A stretch of 64,000 nucleotides of DNA from an uncultured Propionimicrobium sp. (GCA_946221385.1 CAMIGX010000001.1:1-64000); one strand, 5' to 3'; shown: positions 8,538-17,304, counted from the stretch's first letter. A program made the numbers and translations. Notes: a model not told the origin generated them from the sequence alone.

Positions 8538-8744
8538 GTGTACGAATACATGGCTCACGAGTAAATCGACGATCTGGGCTTTCGAGAGGTTTTTTCACCC
8601 GGCAAAGAGGCCGAATTTGTGGCCCGGATGCTCAACGAGTTCGGCAAGGACGGTTGGCGCCTGAGCGAGTGGAACCGAGAAGATTGCGTCGTGCTGCTAG
8701 AACGTGAACTCAAAGACCGCTGGCGCCAGCCAGAAGGTCTGTAA
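8538..8744 (+). pseudogene. DUF4177-like paralogue with an in-frame stop
   Basis: The frame starting at GTG 8538 reads VYEYMAHE, then a TAA at 8562-8564, then continues open for 59 codons to the stop at 8742. The continuation contains EAEFVARMLNEFGKDGWRL and CVVLLEREL. This matches the layout of the intact gene just upstream (YEY..., helix, GW, xVLLER), so one nonsense change, or a sequencing error, breaks it. A good purine run (GAAAGGA) precedes the GTG. A shortened product from the internal GTG or ATG after the stop remains possible. Confidence 0.7.
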
Positions 8745-8758
8745 CCGACGCGGACCGC

Positions 8759-10642
8759 TTACAGCCCGCCCAGGGCGCGGGCGATCATGAACGCTGACGC
8801 AGCTGCCCACGCCTGCGGGTGGCAGGATGCCGGATAGGGCGCGGGCGGGAATAGCTGTTCGACGTCTTGACCACCAAACAGTTCCGGCAGGCTCGCGTCG
8901 AATCCCTCGGACGCGCGTAGCAGACCCCGGGCCAAGGTCTGGGCTTGGTCGGTAAACCCGCGAGCCAACATGCCCTCGATGATCATCGCTGTGTCGTGGG
9001 TCCAAACCGATCCAACGTGATAGCGAGTCGGCCAGTAGCGGCCATTATCGGTCGACATCGTCCGCACGCCATAGCCGCTGAACATGGTGGGATCCATCAA
9101 ACGTTTGACGATGATCGCGGCCTCTTCGTCGTTGACGATGCCGGTGACCAGCAGGTGACCCATGTTGGACGCGACGCCATCGACCGGCCGCTTAGCACCA
9201 TCCAGCGCAATAGCCGGGTAGCGTCCCTGGTCGTCTTCGACCCAGAACTTGGCGCGGAAGCGATCAGCCAGCTCGGCCGCATAGGAACGCCAATAATCGG
9301 CCTGCTCGGCATCAGCTTCGTCGCCGAATTCATCGAGCAGTTGAGCGCCCAATACGGCAGCGTGATAGGCGTAGCCCTGCACTTCACACAGCGCAATCGG
9401 GCCCTCTGCGATCTGACCATCGGCGAAACGAATCGAATCGGCCGAATCCTTCCAGCCCTGATTTGCCAGCCCATGCCCGGATTCGTCGATGTATTCCAAG
9501 AAACCATCGCCGTCAGCGTCGGCGTAGTCGCGCAGCCAGCCCAACGCATTGCGCAATGGATCCATCAGTTGGCCGATCTGCTCACCGGGCACACCAGCCT
9601 GCCAGCACTGGCCGAGCAAGATGATCCACAACAAGGTCGCATCGATGGTGCCGTAATACAGCGGCGGCAGGATCGCAGCTTGATCGAGCACGTCGAAGGG
9701 CTGAGCTCGCACCTCGTGCAAGATCTTGCCGGGCTGTTCAGCGGTGTCGATATCGACCTTGGTGCCCTGATAGCCAGCCAAGACTTGCAGGGTCGAGATC
9801 GCCAGCTGCGGATCAAGCGCCAGCGCCAACCGAGCAGTGATCAGCGAATCGCGACCAAATAGCGTCAAGAACCATGGTGTGCCAGCAGCAATGAAGCCGC
9901 GCGTGGCGTCAGCACGCTCCCCCAAGCGAAGACCGTTCAGGTCACGCACTGCGCGGGTGATCAATCGATCCAAGGCGGGCTGGCCACTCGACGCCGGGGC
10001 TTGCAGCGGCTGACCACTATAGCCGACGAAGGGCACGCTGTCATCCGATACCTGCAGCTGCCAGCCGACAGTGTGGCTGGATTGCGGCGCGAGCTCAACA
10101 TCCCAAGTCGCACGAACTTTTCCGTCAACCAGTTCGACGTCGGCGCCGTCGATCGACAGCGTCGCCGAAGCTGGCCCCCAAGACCAACCCTGACCCGTCA
10201 CAGCCAATTCAGCAGACCGCTCGTACCCGCCCTTGATCAGCGGCAGGGGTGATGCGTCAGGGGTGAAAGAGAGCGTGATTTGCAACCGACGAGGTTCGTC
10301 GAAGGCCGATTCGAACAGCATCGTCTCGCTGATCCCGGTGCCGTCAGTGTGACGACGTCTGGTCATCGTCAACATGGGGTCGGCCAAATCGCTAGGCACG
10401 CGCACCACCGAAACGAAGCTGGCATCCGCCCCACCGGGAATCGATTTGGCGATCGCGGCTAGCTCAACTGGCTGGCCGTCGCAGGTCACCTCCAAGGTCA
10501 CCCCAGACAGCACTCGGGTGTCACCGACGTGGACGCCGTGGATGGGGTGGGCTAGATCAATATCTCCTGACGGCGATGACCAGACCTGGGTCGGGGCTTG
10601 CAGGGTGACGCAAAGGTCATGCACGAATGGCTGCAAAATCAT
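8759..10642 (-). CDS. Glycogen debranching enzyme (amylo-alpha-1,6-glucosidase type)
   Basis: 627 residues in two parts. The N-terminal beta-sandwich (about 1-210, HGVHVGDTRVLSGVTLEV) is of the GDE_N type. It is followed by an alpha/alpha-barrel glucosidase domain: GTPWFLTLFGRDSLITARLAL, YYGTIDATLLWIILLGQ, DADGDGFLEYIDESGHGLANQGWKDSADS and a late WAAASAF. This is the amylo-alpha-1,6-glucosidase family, which removes branch glucose from glycogen or related oligosaccharides. ATG 10642 is clear. It lies directly downstream of a remnant maltose-type ABC permease, so it was probably the last gene of a maltodextrin operon whose front part has been lost. Confidence 0.88.
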   Translation of the reverse strand: MILQPFVHDLCVTLQAPTQVWSSPSGDIDLAHPIHGVHVGDTRVLSGVTLEVTCDGQPVELAAIAKSIPGGADASFVSVVRVPSDLADPMLTMTRRRHTDGTGISETMLFESAFDEPRRLQITLSFTPDASPLPLIKGGYERSAELAVTGQGWSWGPASATLSIDGADVELVDGKVRATWDVELAPQSSHTVGWQLQVSDDSVPFVGYSGQPLQAPASSGQPALDRLITRAVRDLNGLRLGERADATRGFIAAGTPWFLTLFGRDSLITARLALALDPQLAISTLQVLAGYQGTKVDIDTAEQPGKILHEVRAQPFDVLDQAAILPPLYYGTIDATLLWIILLGQCWQAGVPGEQIGQLMDPLRNALGWLRDYADADGDGFLEYIDESGHGLANQGWKDSADSIRFADGQIAEGPIALCEVQGYAYHAAVLGAQLLDEFGDEADAEQADYWRSYAAELADRFRAKFWVEDDQGRYPAIALDGAKRPVDGVASNMGHLLVTGIVNDEEAAIIVKRLMDPTMFSGYGVRTMSTDNGRYWPTRYHVGSVWTHDTAMIIEGMLARGFTDQAQTLARGLLRASEGFDASLPELFGGQDVEQLFPPAPYPASCHPQAWAAASAFMIARALGGL

Positions 10643-10675
10643 TACCGATGCTCTCTTCGTTGAATTTGTCGACGG

Positions 10676-11056
10676 CTAGTCTTTGACCGCGCCGCCGGTG
10701 GTGTTCATGATCTGCTTTTGGAAAATGAAAAACAAGATAGCCACTGGGATGGTCATCAAAGCTGCCGCAGCCAATTTAATTGGGAACTGATTGCCGCCCG
10801 ATAGGCCACCGTGCGCCAAAGTGCCTACGCCCTTGGTTAAGGTGAACAAGCTGGCATCTGAAGACGCGACCAAGAAGTGGCTGTATTCATTCCACGAACC
10901 CTGGAAGCTCAAGATGATCAAGGTGATCACAGCTGGCCTGGCCATCGGCAAGATGATCGACCAGAAAATCCGGAAGGTCGATGCACCATCGATGCGGGCC
11001 GCCTCCTCGACTGCCTTGGGTAGCGAATCGAAGAAATTCTTGACGATGAACACGCC
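10676..11056 (-). pseudogene. C-terminal remnant of a MalG-type sugar ABC permease
   Basis: About 125 residues remain, beginning GVFIVKNFFDSLPKAVEEAARIDGAS. This contains the EAA loop through which such permeases dock to their ATPase, followed by the last membrane segments and the typical C-terminus FFIFQKQIMNTTGGAVKD. A complete MalG protein is about 280 residues with six membrane spans; the first ~150 residues are missing. Just upstream the sequence changes into the start of a LacI-type regulator in another frame, marking a deletion joint. A GTG at 11053 could start translation, but the product could not form a normal permease half. Confidence 0.85.
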
Positions 11057-11166
11057 TGACGCCCGAGACTTTCAGCCAGCGATTGAAGGGTGGGACGGCC
11101 CGAGCGCATGACAGGAGATTTCACCTGGGTAGGTGAACTCTGAGACAACCCGTCGTTGCGTCGCAT
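11057..11166 (-). pseudogene. N-terminal remnant of a LacI-family repressor
   Basis: From ATG 11166 (or 11109) the frame encodes a short leader and then RPTLQSLAESLG, the first helix and turn of a LacI-type DNA-binding domain. Homology then stops at about 11057-11066, where permease sequence begins out of frame. No ligand-binding domain remains. Two operator-like palindromes lie just upstream. I infer that one deletion removed most of this gene, the intervening maltose transport genes and the first half of the permease gene. Confidence 0.7.
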
Positions 11167-11174
11167 GAAAGTAG

Positions 11175-11188
11175 TATGAACGTTCAAA
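11175..11188. promoter_or_regulatory. LacI-type operator-like palindrome 1
   Basis: Core TGAACGTTCA (11177-11186) is a perfect 10-base palindrome with a central CG, typical of LacI-family operators. It overlaps the region just before the LacI remnant start. Confidence 0.5.
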
Positions 11189-11218
11189 TCACAAATGGGA
11201 AGCCTTTTTAGTAACTTT

Positions 11219-11232
11219 TTTGAACGATCAAA
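11219..11232. promoter_or_regulatory. LacI-type operator-like palindrome 2
   Basis: TTTGAACGATCAAA, palindromic except for one central pair, lies 44 bases from the first site and shares TGAACG.TCA. Together the two would suit autoregulation of the lost regulator and its operon. Confidence 0.5.
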
Positions 11233-11273
11233 TAACTCTGTGGATGGTTACGCCCAAGTTAATAGGAAGTAAC

Positions 11274-12089
11274 TTACGCAGTGACCGTCAACTCGACCTG
11301 TTCGACGTCTCGGACGAAGCCGCCCATCAGATGGGCACCTAAGCCTTCGAATGAGGCTGGATCTCCCGTCGTACAAAAGCGCAGCTGGCCATGCCGGTCA
11401 GATTCTCGTAGCAGGCCGAGTCGCTGCAGGACGGCGAAGGTCGCACGGGCGCACTCGTCGGCGCTGGAGACCAGCATGACGTCTTCGTCCATGACATAGC
11501 TGATGACCCCCGAGAGCAGCGGATAGTGTGTGCAGCCCAAAATTAGGGTGTCGATATCAGCTTGTTTGAGCGGTTCGAGATATTCCTGCGCGACAGCCAG
11601 CACTTCGGCGTCGGTGGTACGGCCAGCTTCGACGAATTCGACGAAGCGCGGGCAGATCTGACTGAACAGTTGCACCGGGGACGCTGCGAGCGCGTCAAAA
11701 TAGCTGCGCGAGTTCGCGGTAGCCGCGGTGGAGATCACGCCGACGCGGCCATTGCGGGTCGTGAAGGCGGCTTTGCGGGCAGCTGGCAAGATCACATCAA
11801 TGATCGGTAGGTCGTAGCGTTCGCGAGCATCCCGTAGAGCTGACGAGGACGCTGAATTGCACGCCACGACTAGGGCTTTGACGCCCTGGTCGACCAACCA
11901 GTCGAAACCAGCTAGCGAGAATTCCCGTACTTGCGCGATCGGTCGGGGCCCGTAGGGGGCACGGGCGGTGTCGCCGAGATAGATGATGTCCTCGCCAGGC
12001 AGCAGATCGGTGACGGCCCGGCAGACCGTCAGACCGCCGAAACCGGAATCAAAAAGGCCAATTGGGGCATCAATAGCCGAAGCAGACAC
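11274..12089 (-). CDS. murI: Glutamate racemase
   Basis: Makes D-glutamate for peptidoglycan. 271 residues, usual length. The two catalytic cysteines are Cys77 (VVACNSASS) and Cys186 (LGCTHYP), with the N-terminal substrate loop GLFDSGFGGLTV. The only suitable start is GTG 12089. Its neighbours clpS-DUF2017 upstream and rph-rdgB downstream match a gene order widely conserved in Actinobacteria, though here foreign-looking genes separate murI from rph. Confidence 0.96.
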   Translation of the reverse strand: MSASAIDAPIGLFDSGFGGLTVCRAVTDLLPGEDIIYLGDTARAPYGPRPIAQVREFSLAGFDWLVDQGVKALVVACNSASSSALRDARERYDLPIIDVILPAARKAAFTTRNGRVGVISTAATANSRSYFDALAASPVQLFSQICPRFVEFVEAGRTTDAEVLAVAQEYLEPLKQADIDTLILGCTHYPLLSGVISYVMDEDVMLVSSADECARATFAVLQRLGLLRESDRHGQLRFCTTGDPASFEGLGAHLMGGFVRDVEQVELTVTA

Positions 12090-12140
12090 AATCTGTAGCC
12101 TAGTCTGCGGCCGCTAAATAGCGCTGACTAGCCGAGCCGC

Positions 12141-12734
12141 TCAGTCTTCGTCACCGACCGAGAGCAGGCATTCTTGCACCCAGCCCAGCCATTCATAGAT
12201 GCCATATATCCAGGCATTGGGATTGTCATCTGGCAATTCAGCTAGCCGGTCGGCGTCGTCGGCGTCATCAATTTCTAAGCGGACGGCCAACGCTAATCGC
12301 AAATTCGTCAACGATTTAAACCACGCCTGATAATGCTCGGCTGGGATCAGGCAGTGACCTCGTGCGTCAGGCTGCAAATCAGCTAACACCAATTGCGCGC
12401 AATCAAGTTTGTCGGCCAGTAATGCCGGCTGGGTATAGCGGGCAAATTCGTCACTGGCGTGATCGTCGTCAAGATAGGCCTTCGGAAATAGCCGGACCAA
12501 TACCGGATCGGGCTGAAAATAGTAATCCAGCGGGGCATCTAATTCGTCGTCGAAACCCAACTCGCGTTCGAGCCGACTGAAAATGTCTTCGTCTGGATCC
12601 GGACAGCGCCGTGATCGGGGTTGGCCGTCGGAAAGTAACTCGATCAACTGACACAACAGTGAACGCAAAATATTCAGCTCTGCTTCTTCGAAGCTGGCTG
12701 TCATCGCGTCCAAGTCGTGTCGAAAAGTATGCAT
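12141..12734 (-). CDS. DUF2017 family protein
   Basis: About 198 residues, acidic and helical: EEAELNILRSLLCQLIELLSD near the N-terminus, then LTNLRLALAVRLEI and the C-terminal IYGIYEWLGWVQECLLSVG. This matches DUF2017, the gene that follows clpS in most Actinobacteria (Rv1332 in Mycobacterium, from memory). ATG 12734 overlaps the clpS stop as TGATG, so the pair is translationally coupled. Function unknown; the coupling suggests a role tied to ClpS/ClpCP proteolysis (inference). Confidence 0.85.
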   Translation of the reverse strand: MHTFRHDLDAMTASFEEAELNILRSLLCQLIELLSDGQPRSRRCPDPDEDIFSRLERELGFDDELDAPLDYYFQPDPVLVRLFPKAYLDDDHASDEFARYTQPALLADKLDCAQLVLADLQPDARGHCLIPAEHYQAWFKSLTNLRLALAVRLEIDDADDADRLAELPDDNPNAWIYGIYEWLGWVQECLLSVGDED

Positions 12735-13042
12735 CAATCGGCCCGATCTACCGTCGCCCACAGCCCGAAGGAATGCATAGCTTGCACGTCGGTCTCCATC
12801 GCTTCCCGGCTTCCGGAACTGACCACGGCTTTGCCTTCCATATGCACCTGCATCATGAGCCGCTCAGCCTTGTCGCGCGCGTACTTGAAATAGCTGCAAA
12901 AGACATGCGTTACATAGCTCATCAGGTTGACCGGATCGTCCCAGACGATCGTCACCCAAGCATTCGGCGCCAGGTCAGCATCTGCTGGGCGCTCCTGCAG
13001 CGCCGTCCCGCCGCTGGGCGCGACACCTGAATCACTCGACAT
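12734..13042 (-). CDS. clpS: ATP-dependent Clp protease adaptor ClpS
   Basis: Delivers N-end-rule substrates to ClpC/ClpA-type unfoldases. The ClpS core is visible: WVTIVWDDPVNLMSYVTHVFCSYF (with the DDP.N.M.YV signature), then AERLMMQVHMEGKAVVSSGSREAMETDVQAMHSFGLWATV. The start is set at ATG 13042 (MSSDSG), giving 102 residues. The open frame reaches 13147 but would run into the divergent pncB promoter. It is divergent from pncB, as in mycobacteria. Confidence 0.93.
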   Translation of the reverse strand: MSSDSGVAPSGGTALQERPADADLAPNAWVTIVWDDPVNLMSYVTHVFCSYFKYARDKAERLMMQVHMEGKAVVSSGSREAMETDVQAMHSFGLWATVDRAD

Positions 13043-13137
13043 GACCCCATTGTTACCCATCGGATCAACCCAGTTAAGGGCTTGTGGTTCACGAACTTTG
13101 AAATCTCCAAGACAGCTAGCGGCGTAGGCTGACGAAT

Positions 13138-14490
13138 ATGACTTCAACTGCGCTGTTGACTGACATGTATGAGCTGACCATGATCAAGGCGGCTCTGCAT
13201 GCTGGAGTGGCCGATCGCCGCTGCACCTTCGAATTGTTTCCCCGTCGACTGCCCACTGGGCGTAGCTATGGCGTCGTAGCCGGTGTCGGACGGGCGCTAG
13301 ACGCGCTCGAAAACTTCCGTTTCGGGGACGCCGAGATCGAATACTTGCAAGCCGAAGGCATTGCCGACGATGCACTCACCGAATGGCTGACGAATTTCAA
13401 ATTCAGCGGCAATATTCACGGCTATCCAGAAGGAGAATTGTTCTTTTCTGGTTCGCCGATCATGGTCGTGGAAGGAGATTTCGCTGAAGCGGTGGTCTTA
13501 GAAACCGTGCTGCTGAGCATTTACAACTTTGACTCGGCGATCGCATCGGCCGCTTCGCGCATGACGCTGGCCGCTGAGGGCCGTCCTATCATCGAAATGG
13601 GCAGCCGCCGCACCCACGAGCAAGCTGCTGTCGCCGCATCCAGGGCCGCTTGGATTGCCGGCTTCGGGTCGACGTCAAACTTGGAAGCCGGTCGCAGCTG
13701 GGGCATCCAACCGGCTGGCACCGCCGCGCACTCGTTCACACTGCTGTTCGATTCCGAAGAAGACGCGTTCAAAGCACAACTGGACTCGATGGGCGAAGAC
13801 ACTACGCTGCTGGTCGACACCTACGACATCGACGAAGCGATCAAGACCGCCGTTCGGATGACCGACGGCAAACTCGGCGGCATCCGGGTCGATTCTGGCG
13901 ACCTGTCCACCGAGGTGCGTCGCGTCCGAGAGTTGCTGGATTCGCTGGGCGCTAAGGACACTCGCATCGTCGTCACCAACGACCTGGACGAATACCAGAT
14001 CGCTGCGCTGCGCGGCGCGCCGGTCGACGGCTTCGGGGTCGGCACCTCGGTCGTGACCGGTTCAGGTCACCCGACCTGCGGCATGGTCTACAAGCTGGTC
14101 GCCCGCGCTGATTCCGCTGATCCGGATGCACCACAAAAGCCGGTCTACAAGAAATCGCAAAACAAGAGCACGATAGGTGGCCGTAAATACGCGATGCGTC
14201 AGCTGGACGCCAACGGCATCGCAGAAGCCGAGGTGATCGGTGTCGGCGCTGCGCCACGCCCGGATTCAAATGACCGAATGGTCATGGTGGACCTGGTCTG
14301 TGGTGGTGAGATCGTCGGACGGGAACCCTTGCAAGCTGCCCGGGAACGCCACGAAGCGGCGCGCAATGAGCTGCCTAAGGCTGGGCGCAAGATCAGCCGT
14401 GCCGAACAGGCGATTCCGACGATCATTCTCGAGGACGGCGAACAACGCGAAAATCCGTACACGGCCGGCAAAGCGCCCGCCAATCTGTAA
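13138..14490 (+). CDS. pncB: Nicotinate phosphoribosyltransferase
   Basis: Converts nicotinate and PRPP to nicotinate mononucleotide in NAD salvage. 450 residues. Signatures: N-terminal LLTDMYELTMIKAALHAGV, EMGSRRTHEQAAVAASRAAWIAGF (the region with the regulatory histidine), GTAAHSFTLLFDSEEDAF and IRVDSGDLSTEVRRVRELLDS. ATG 13138 starts it. The next gene, 9 bases downstream, encodes nicotinamidase, so the two act in sequence from nicotinamide to NaMN. Confidence 0.97.
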   Translation: MTSTALLTDMYELTMIKAALHAGVADRRCTFELFPRRLPTGRSYGVVAGVGRALDALENFRFGDAEIEYLQAEGIADDALTEWLTNFKFSGNIHGYPEGELFFSGSPIMVVEGDFAEAVVLETVLLSIYNFDSAIASAASRMTLAAEGRPIIEMGSRRTHEQAAVAASRAAWIAGFGSTSNLEAGRSWGIQPAGTAAHSFTLLFDSEEDAFKAQLDSMGEDTTLLVDTYDIDEAIKTAVRMTDGKLGGIRVDSGDLSTEVRRVRELLDSLGAKDTRIVVTNDLDEYQIAALRGAPVDGFGVGTSVVTGSGHPTCGMVYKLVARADSADPDAPQKPVYKKSQNKSTIGGRKYAMRQLDANGIAEAEVIGVGAAPRPDSNDRMVMVDLVCGGEIVGREPLQAARERHEAARNELPKAGRKISRAEQAIPTIILEDGEQRENPYTAGKAPANL

Positions 14491-14499
14491 AGGAAAATC

Positions 14500-15069
14500 A
14501 TGTCTGACAAGCCAGCTTTGATCGTCGTCGATGTGCAAAACGATTTCTGCGAAGGTGGTTCGCTCGGGGTCGACGGTGGTCACGCCGTCGCTGCGAAGAT
14601 CGCCGAATTGATCAAATCGGGCGACTACTGCCATGTCGTAGCGACCCGGGATCATCACATCGATCCAGGTGATCATTTCAGCGCCAATCCGGACTACGTA
14701 GACAGTTGGCCGCCGCACTGCGTGGTGGGCACCCCTGGGCAAGATTTCGAACCGGCACTGTGCGCCGCCGATTTTGCGGCGATCTTCGACAAAGGCTCCT
14801 ACAGCGCTGCCTATTCGGGATTCGAGGGCCATATTGGCGGTGAGGCGGACGGCGAAGATCTGGCCAGCTGGTTGCACGCGCATGACGTCAAGGCTGTCGA
14901 CATCGTCGGCATCGCGACCGATCACTGCGTACGCGCCACGGCCTTGGATGCGGCTCGTAATGGTTTCGACACGAAGGTCTTAGTGAATTACACCGCAGCG
15001 GTGACGCCGGACAATCTGCCTGCGGTGACGGCAGAGCTGAGCGCTGCGGGAGTCGAAGTCGTCGGTTGA
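14500..15069 (+). CDS. pncA: Nicotinamidase
   Basis: Hydrolyses nicotinamide to nicotinate (and would activate pyrazinamide). The isochorismatase-fold triad is Asp11 (IVVDVQNDFC), Lys98 (FDKGSY) and Cys143 (ATDHCVRATA). Metal-binding residues lie in RDHHIDPGDHF. 189 residues, usual length. It sits directly after pncB with a purine-rich ribosome site in the 9-base gap. A strong hairpin terminator follows. Confidence 0.96.
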   Translation: MSDKPALIVVDVQNDFCEGGSLGVDGGHAVAAKIAELIKSGDYCHVVATRDHHIDPGDHFSANPDYVDSWPPHCVVGTPGQDFEPALCAADFAAIFDKGSYSAAYSGFEGHIGGEADGEDLASWLHAHDVKAVDIVGIATDHCVRATALDAARNGFDTKVLVNYTAAVTPDNLPAVTAELSAAGVEVVG

Positions 15070-15112
15070 CGTCGCGAAGCTGTACCCCAAAAGATGAGGA
15101 TCCAAAAAGATG

Positions 15113-15142
15113 AGGGGCCGCTGATTCAATTCAGCGGCCCCT
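15113..15142. terminator. Bidirectional hairpin terminator between pncA and malQ
   Basis: A 12-base perfect stem (AGGGGCCGCTGA / TCAGCGGCCCCT) with a six-base TTCAAT loop lies between convergent pncA and malQ. A short T-rich run (GTCTTTAAT) follows on the plus side and A-rich sequence on the minus side. Confidence 0.85.
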
Positions 15143-15150
15143 GGTCGTCT

Positions 15151-17304
15151 TTAATCTTCGGCTAGGAATGGTTGCGGGACGTTGGCCCAGCCATTCATGA
15201 CTGCAGCTAGCCGCATTGGCCGCTCCATGGCGAAGATCTCGTCCAAAAACACTGGACGACCGTCGGTGCCAGACAGCGGCACCTGCCAGTTCGGATATTC
15301 CTTCCAAGTGCCGGGCTGATTTTGCACGCGCCGGTCGCCGACTGCGTCCACCAGCGCTACGTTCAACACCCGAGAGTTGGTCTGCACCAAGAAACGATGC
15401 AGCGCCAAGACCTGGTCCTCAACATGATCGTTGGTGTCCTGCTTGATCAGATCCCGTTGGGCTAGCACGTTCATCCAGCCCGCTTGCTCTTGCTCAGCGG
15501 CCTGCTCTTCTTGTTCGACCGGGACGGTCAGCAGGCCCAACTCATTGCGCAGCTTGACGTGGTCCTTGCGCAGATAGCCGGCGGTAGGCGGCAGGTCGTG
15601 CGTCGTGACCGCGGCCATGCAATATTCACGCCAGTGTTCGGGGGGCACTGGATTTCCTGCCAGGTCGGTCTCAAACCACAGCACTGAAGTGCCCAAAATG
15701 CCCCGGCTGGATAGATAGTCCCGTACCCAGGGTTCGACGGTGCCGAGGTCCTCACCGATGACGATCGCACCCGAACGCAGCGCCTCCAGCGCGATGATGC
15801 CAATCAGTGCCTCGTGATCGTAGCGGACGTAGGTGCCGTCTTTGGCGAGATTGCCTTGCGGGATCCACCACAGCCGGAACATGCCCAGAATATGGTCAAT
15901 GCGCACACCACCTGCGTGTGACAAGGCCATTTGCACCATGGCGCGGAACGGACCGTAGGCAGTTTCGGCCAGCCGATCGGGACGCCACGGCGGCTGACCC
16001 CAGTCTTGACCAAGCTGGTTGTAGCCGTCTGGCGGAGCGCCGACACTGATGCCCTTGGCGTAGGTGTCTGACATCATCCAGTTGTCCGCGCTCGCCCCCG
16101 ACACACCGACCGCCAGGTCAGTGATCACGCCGATCGACATGCCCGCGTCCTGGGCTGCGGTCTGGGTCGCGCTCAACTGGTCTTGCACGATCCACTGCAA
16201 CCATTCGTGGAATTCGATCTCTTGAGCGTGTTCGGCGTGGAACTCCCCCACCGCGGGTGAGCTTGGGCGCTGCAGTTCTTCGTCCCAAATGCGCCAGTCA
16301 TTGCCGTGGTATTCGCAAAGCACGCACCAAGTCGCGAAGTCGCGCAGTGTGCGTCCCAGACGACGTCGGAATTGCTCAAAAGCCATCTGCCGGCTGGGTC
16401 GGCGTCTTGCAGCGAAAATCAGTTGCAGCGCCTGCCTTTTGTAGGCCCAGGCGAGGTCCCGTTGAATCAACTCTTCACCGGCCAGCTCTTCTTGCAAGGC
16501 ATCGTGCAAGGCCGCGATTTGGCTTCTGACTGGCTCGTCCAAGTGCGCATATTCGGCGACCATCTCAGGACGGATGTACATCGGATTGAAGAACAGCCGC
16601 GAGCTGGGCAGATAGGGCGATGCGTCCATCGGTGGCCGGGACTGCGAGGCGTGCAGCGGGTTGACCAGCACATAGTTCGCGCCCTGTTCGGCAGCTGACC
16701 AAATCGACAAATCGGTCAGGTCGGCTAGGTCGCCGATGCCCCAAGAATCACTCGAGCGCACCGAGTACAGCTGGGCGCCATAGCCCCAGACGCGACCTTC
16801 ACCCATTTGGTGCGGGAAACCCAAGAATTGCGGGGTGACGATGACGGTGGCGTCAGCAAGCCGTTCGTCGGCGTCGATGACCAGGTGGTGGTAGCCCAGC
16901 GGCACGTCACCTGGGATGCGATAGCTCGCTTCACCGACCCAGCCGCCGTCGATCTCGCGGTCTGCGGTCCAGTTATCGACTTGCTCGATGTGGCGCACCC
17001 CGCCTTGTTCGAGGTGCAGCGTCGCCTGGGTCGGCAGACCGGCTTGCACGTGCGCGTTGACCCAGCTGTCTTGACCTTGACGCATCACCACGACCGGCGG
17101 CAACGTGCGACGCCAAAGTCGCAGCTCGTGATCGTCGAGCGCCTGCTGAATCGACTCCGGGGTGGACGCGTCGACGCCTAGCGCCGCCAAGACCTTGATG
17201 ACGACGTCCTCAGCGACGTCGACGTGACGATCTTTGTAGTCGTTAAATTCGGTGGCGACGCCATAGGCGTCCGCTAGCTGTTTGAGCGCACCTGCAATGG
17301 CCAT
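15151..17304 (-). CDS. malQ: 4-alpha-glucanotransferase (amylomaltase)
   Basis: Transfers maltodextrin segments between glucans (GH77). 717 residues, the long actinobacterial form: an N-terminal beta-sandwich extension (about 1-150) precedes the barrel. Barrel signatures are WGIGDLADLTDLSIWSAAEQGANYVLVNPLHA, GGVRIDHILGMFRLWWIP (nucleophile Asp region), AIVIGEDLGTVEPWVRDYL (acid/base Glu) and VTTHDLPPTAGYL. ATG 17304. Monocistronic in appearance, ending at the hairpin at 15113-15142. It works on the same substrates as the debranching enzyme at 8759. Confidence 0.95.
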   Translation of the reverse strand: MAIAGALKQLADAYGVATEFNDYKDRHVDVAEDVVIKVLAALGVDASTPESIQQALDDHELRLWRRTLPPVVVMRQGQDSWVNAHVQAGLPTQATLHLEQGGVRHIEQVDNWTADREIDGGWVGEASYRIPGDVPLGYHHLVIDADERLADATVIVTPQFLGFPHQMGEGRVWGYGAQLYSVRSSDSWGIGDLADLTDLSIWSAAEQGANYVLVNPLHASQSRPPMDASPYLPSSRLFFNPMYIRPEMVAEYAHLDEPVRSQIAALHDALQEELAGEELIQRDLAWAYKRQALQLIFAARRRPSRQMAFEQFRRRLGRTLRDFATWCVLCEYHGNDWRIWDEELQRPSSPAVGEFHAEHAQEIEFHEWLQWIVQDQLSATQTAAQDAGMSIGVITDLAVGVSGASADNWMMSDTYAKGISVGAPPDGYNQLGQDWGQPPWRPDRLAETAYGPFRAMVQMALSHAGGVRIDHILGMFRLWWIPQGNLAKDGTYVRYDHEALIGIIALEALRSGAIVIGEDLGTVEPWVRDYLSSRGILGTSVLWFETDLAGNPVPPEHWREYCMAAVTTHDLPPTAGYLRKDHVKLRNELGLLTVPVEQEEQAAEQEQAGWMNVLAQRDLIKQDTNDHVEDQVLALHRFLVQTNSRVLNVALVDAVGDRRVQNQPGTWKEYPNWQVPLSGTDGRPVFLDEIFAMERPMRLAAVMNGWANVPQPFLAED

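Noticed and set aside
8945..9862. 305-codon open frame on the plus strand
   Set aside because: Antisense shadow of the debranching enzyme. Composition reflects the opposite codon pattern and no family motif is seen.
10676..11187. Insertion-sequence damage as the cause of the mal scar
   Set aside because: No transposase fragment, terminal inverted repeat or target duplication at the joint. A simple deletion fits better.
15070..15150. Small RNA gene
   Set aside because: The strong hairpin is better explained as a terminator between convergent genes.
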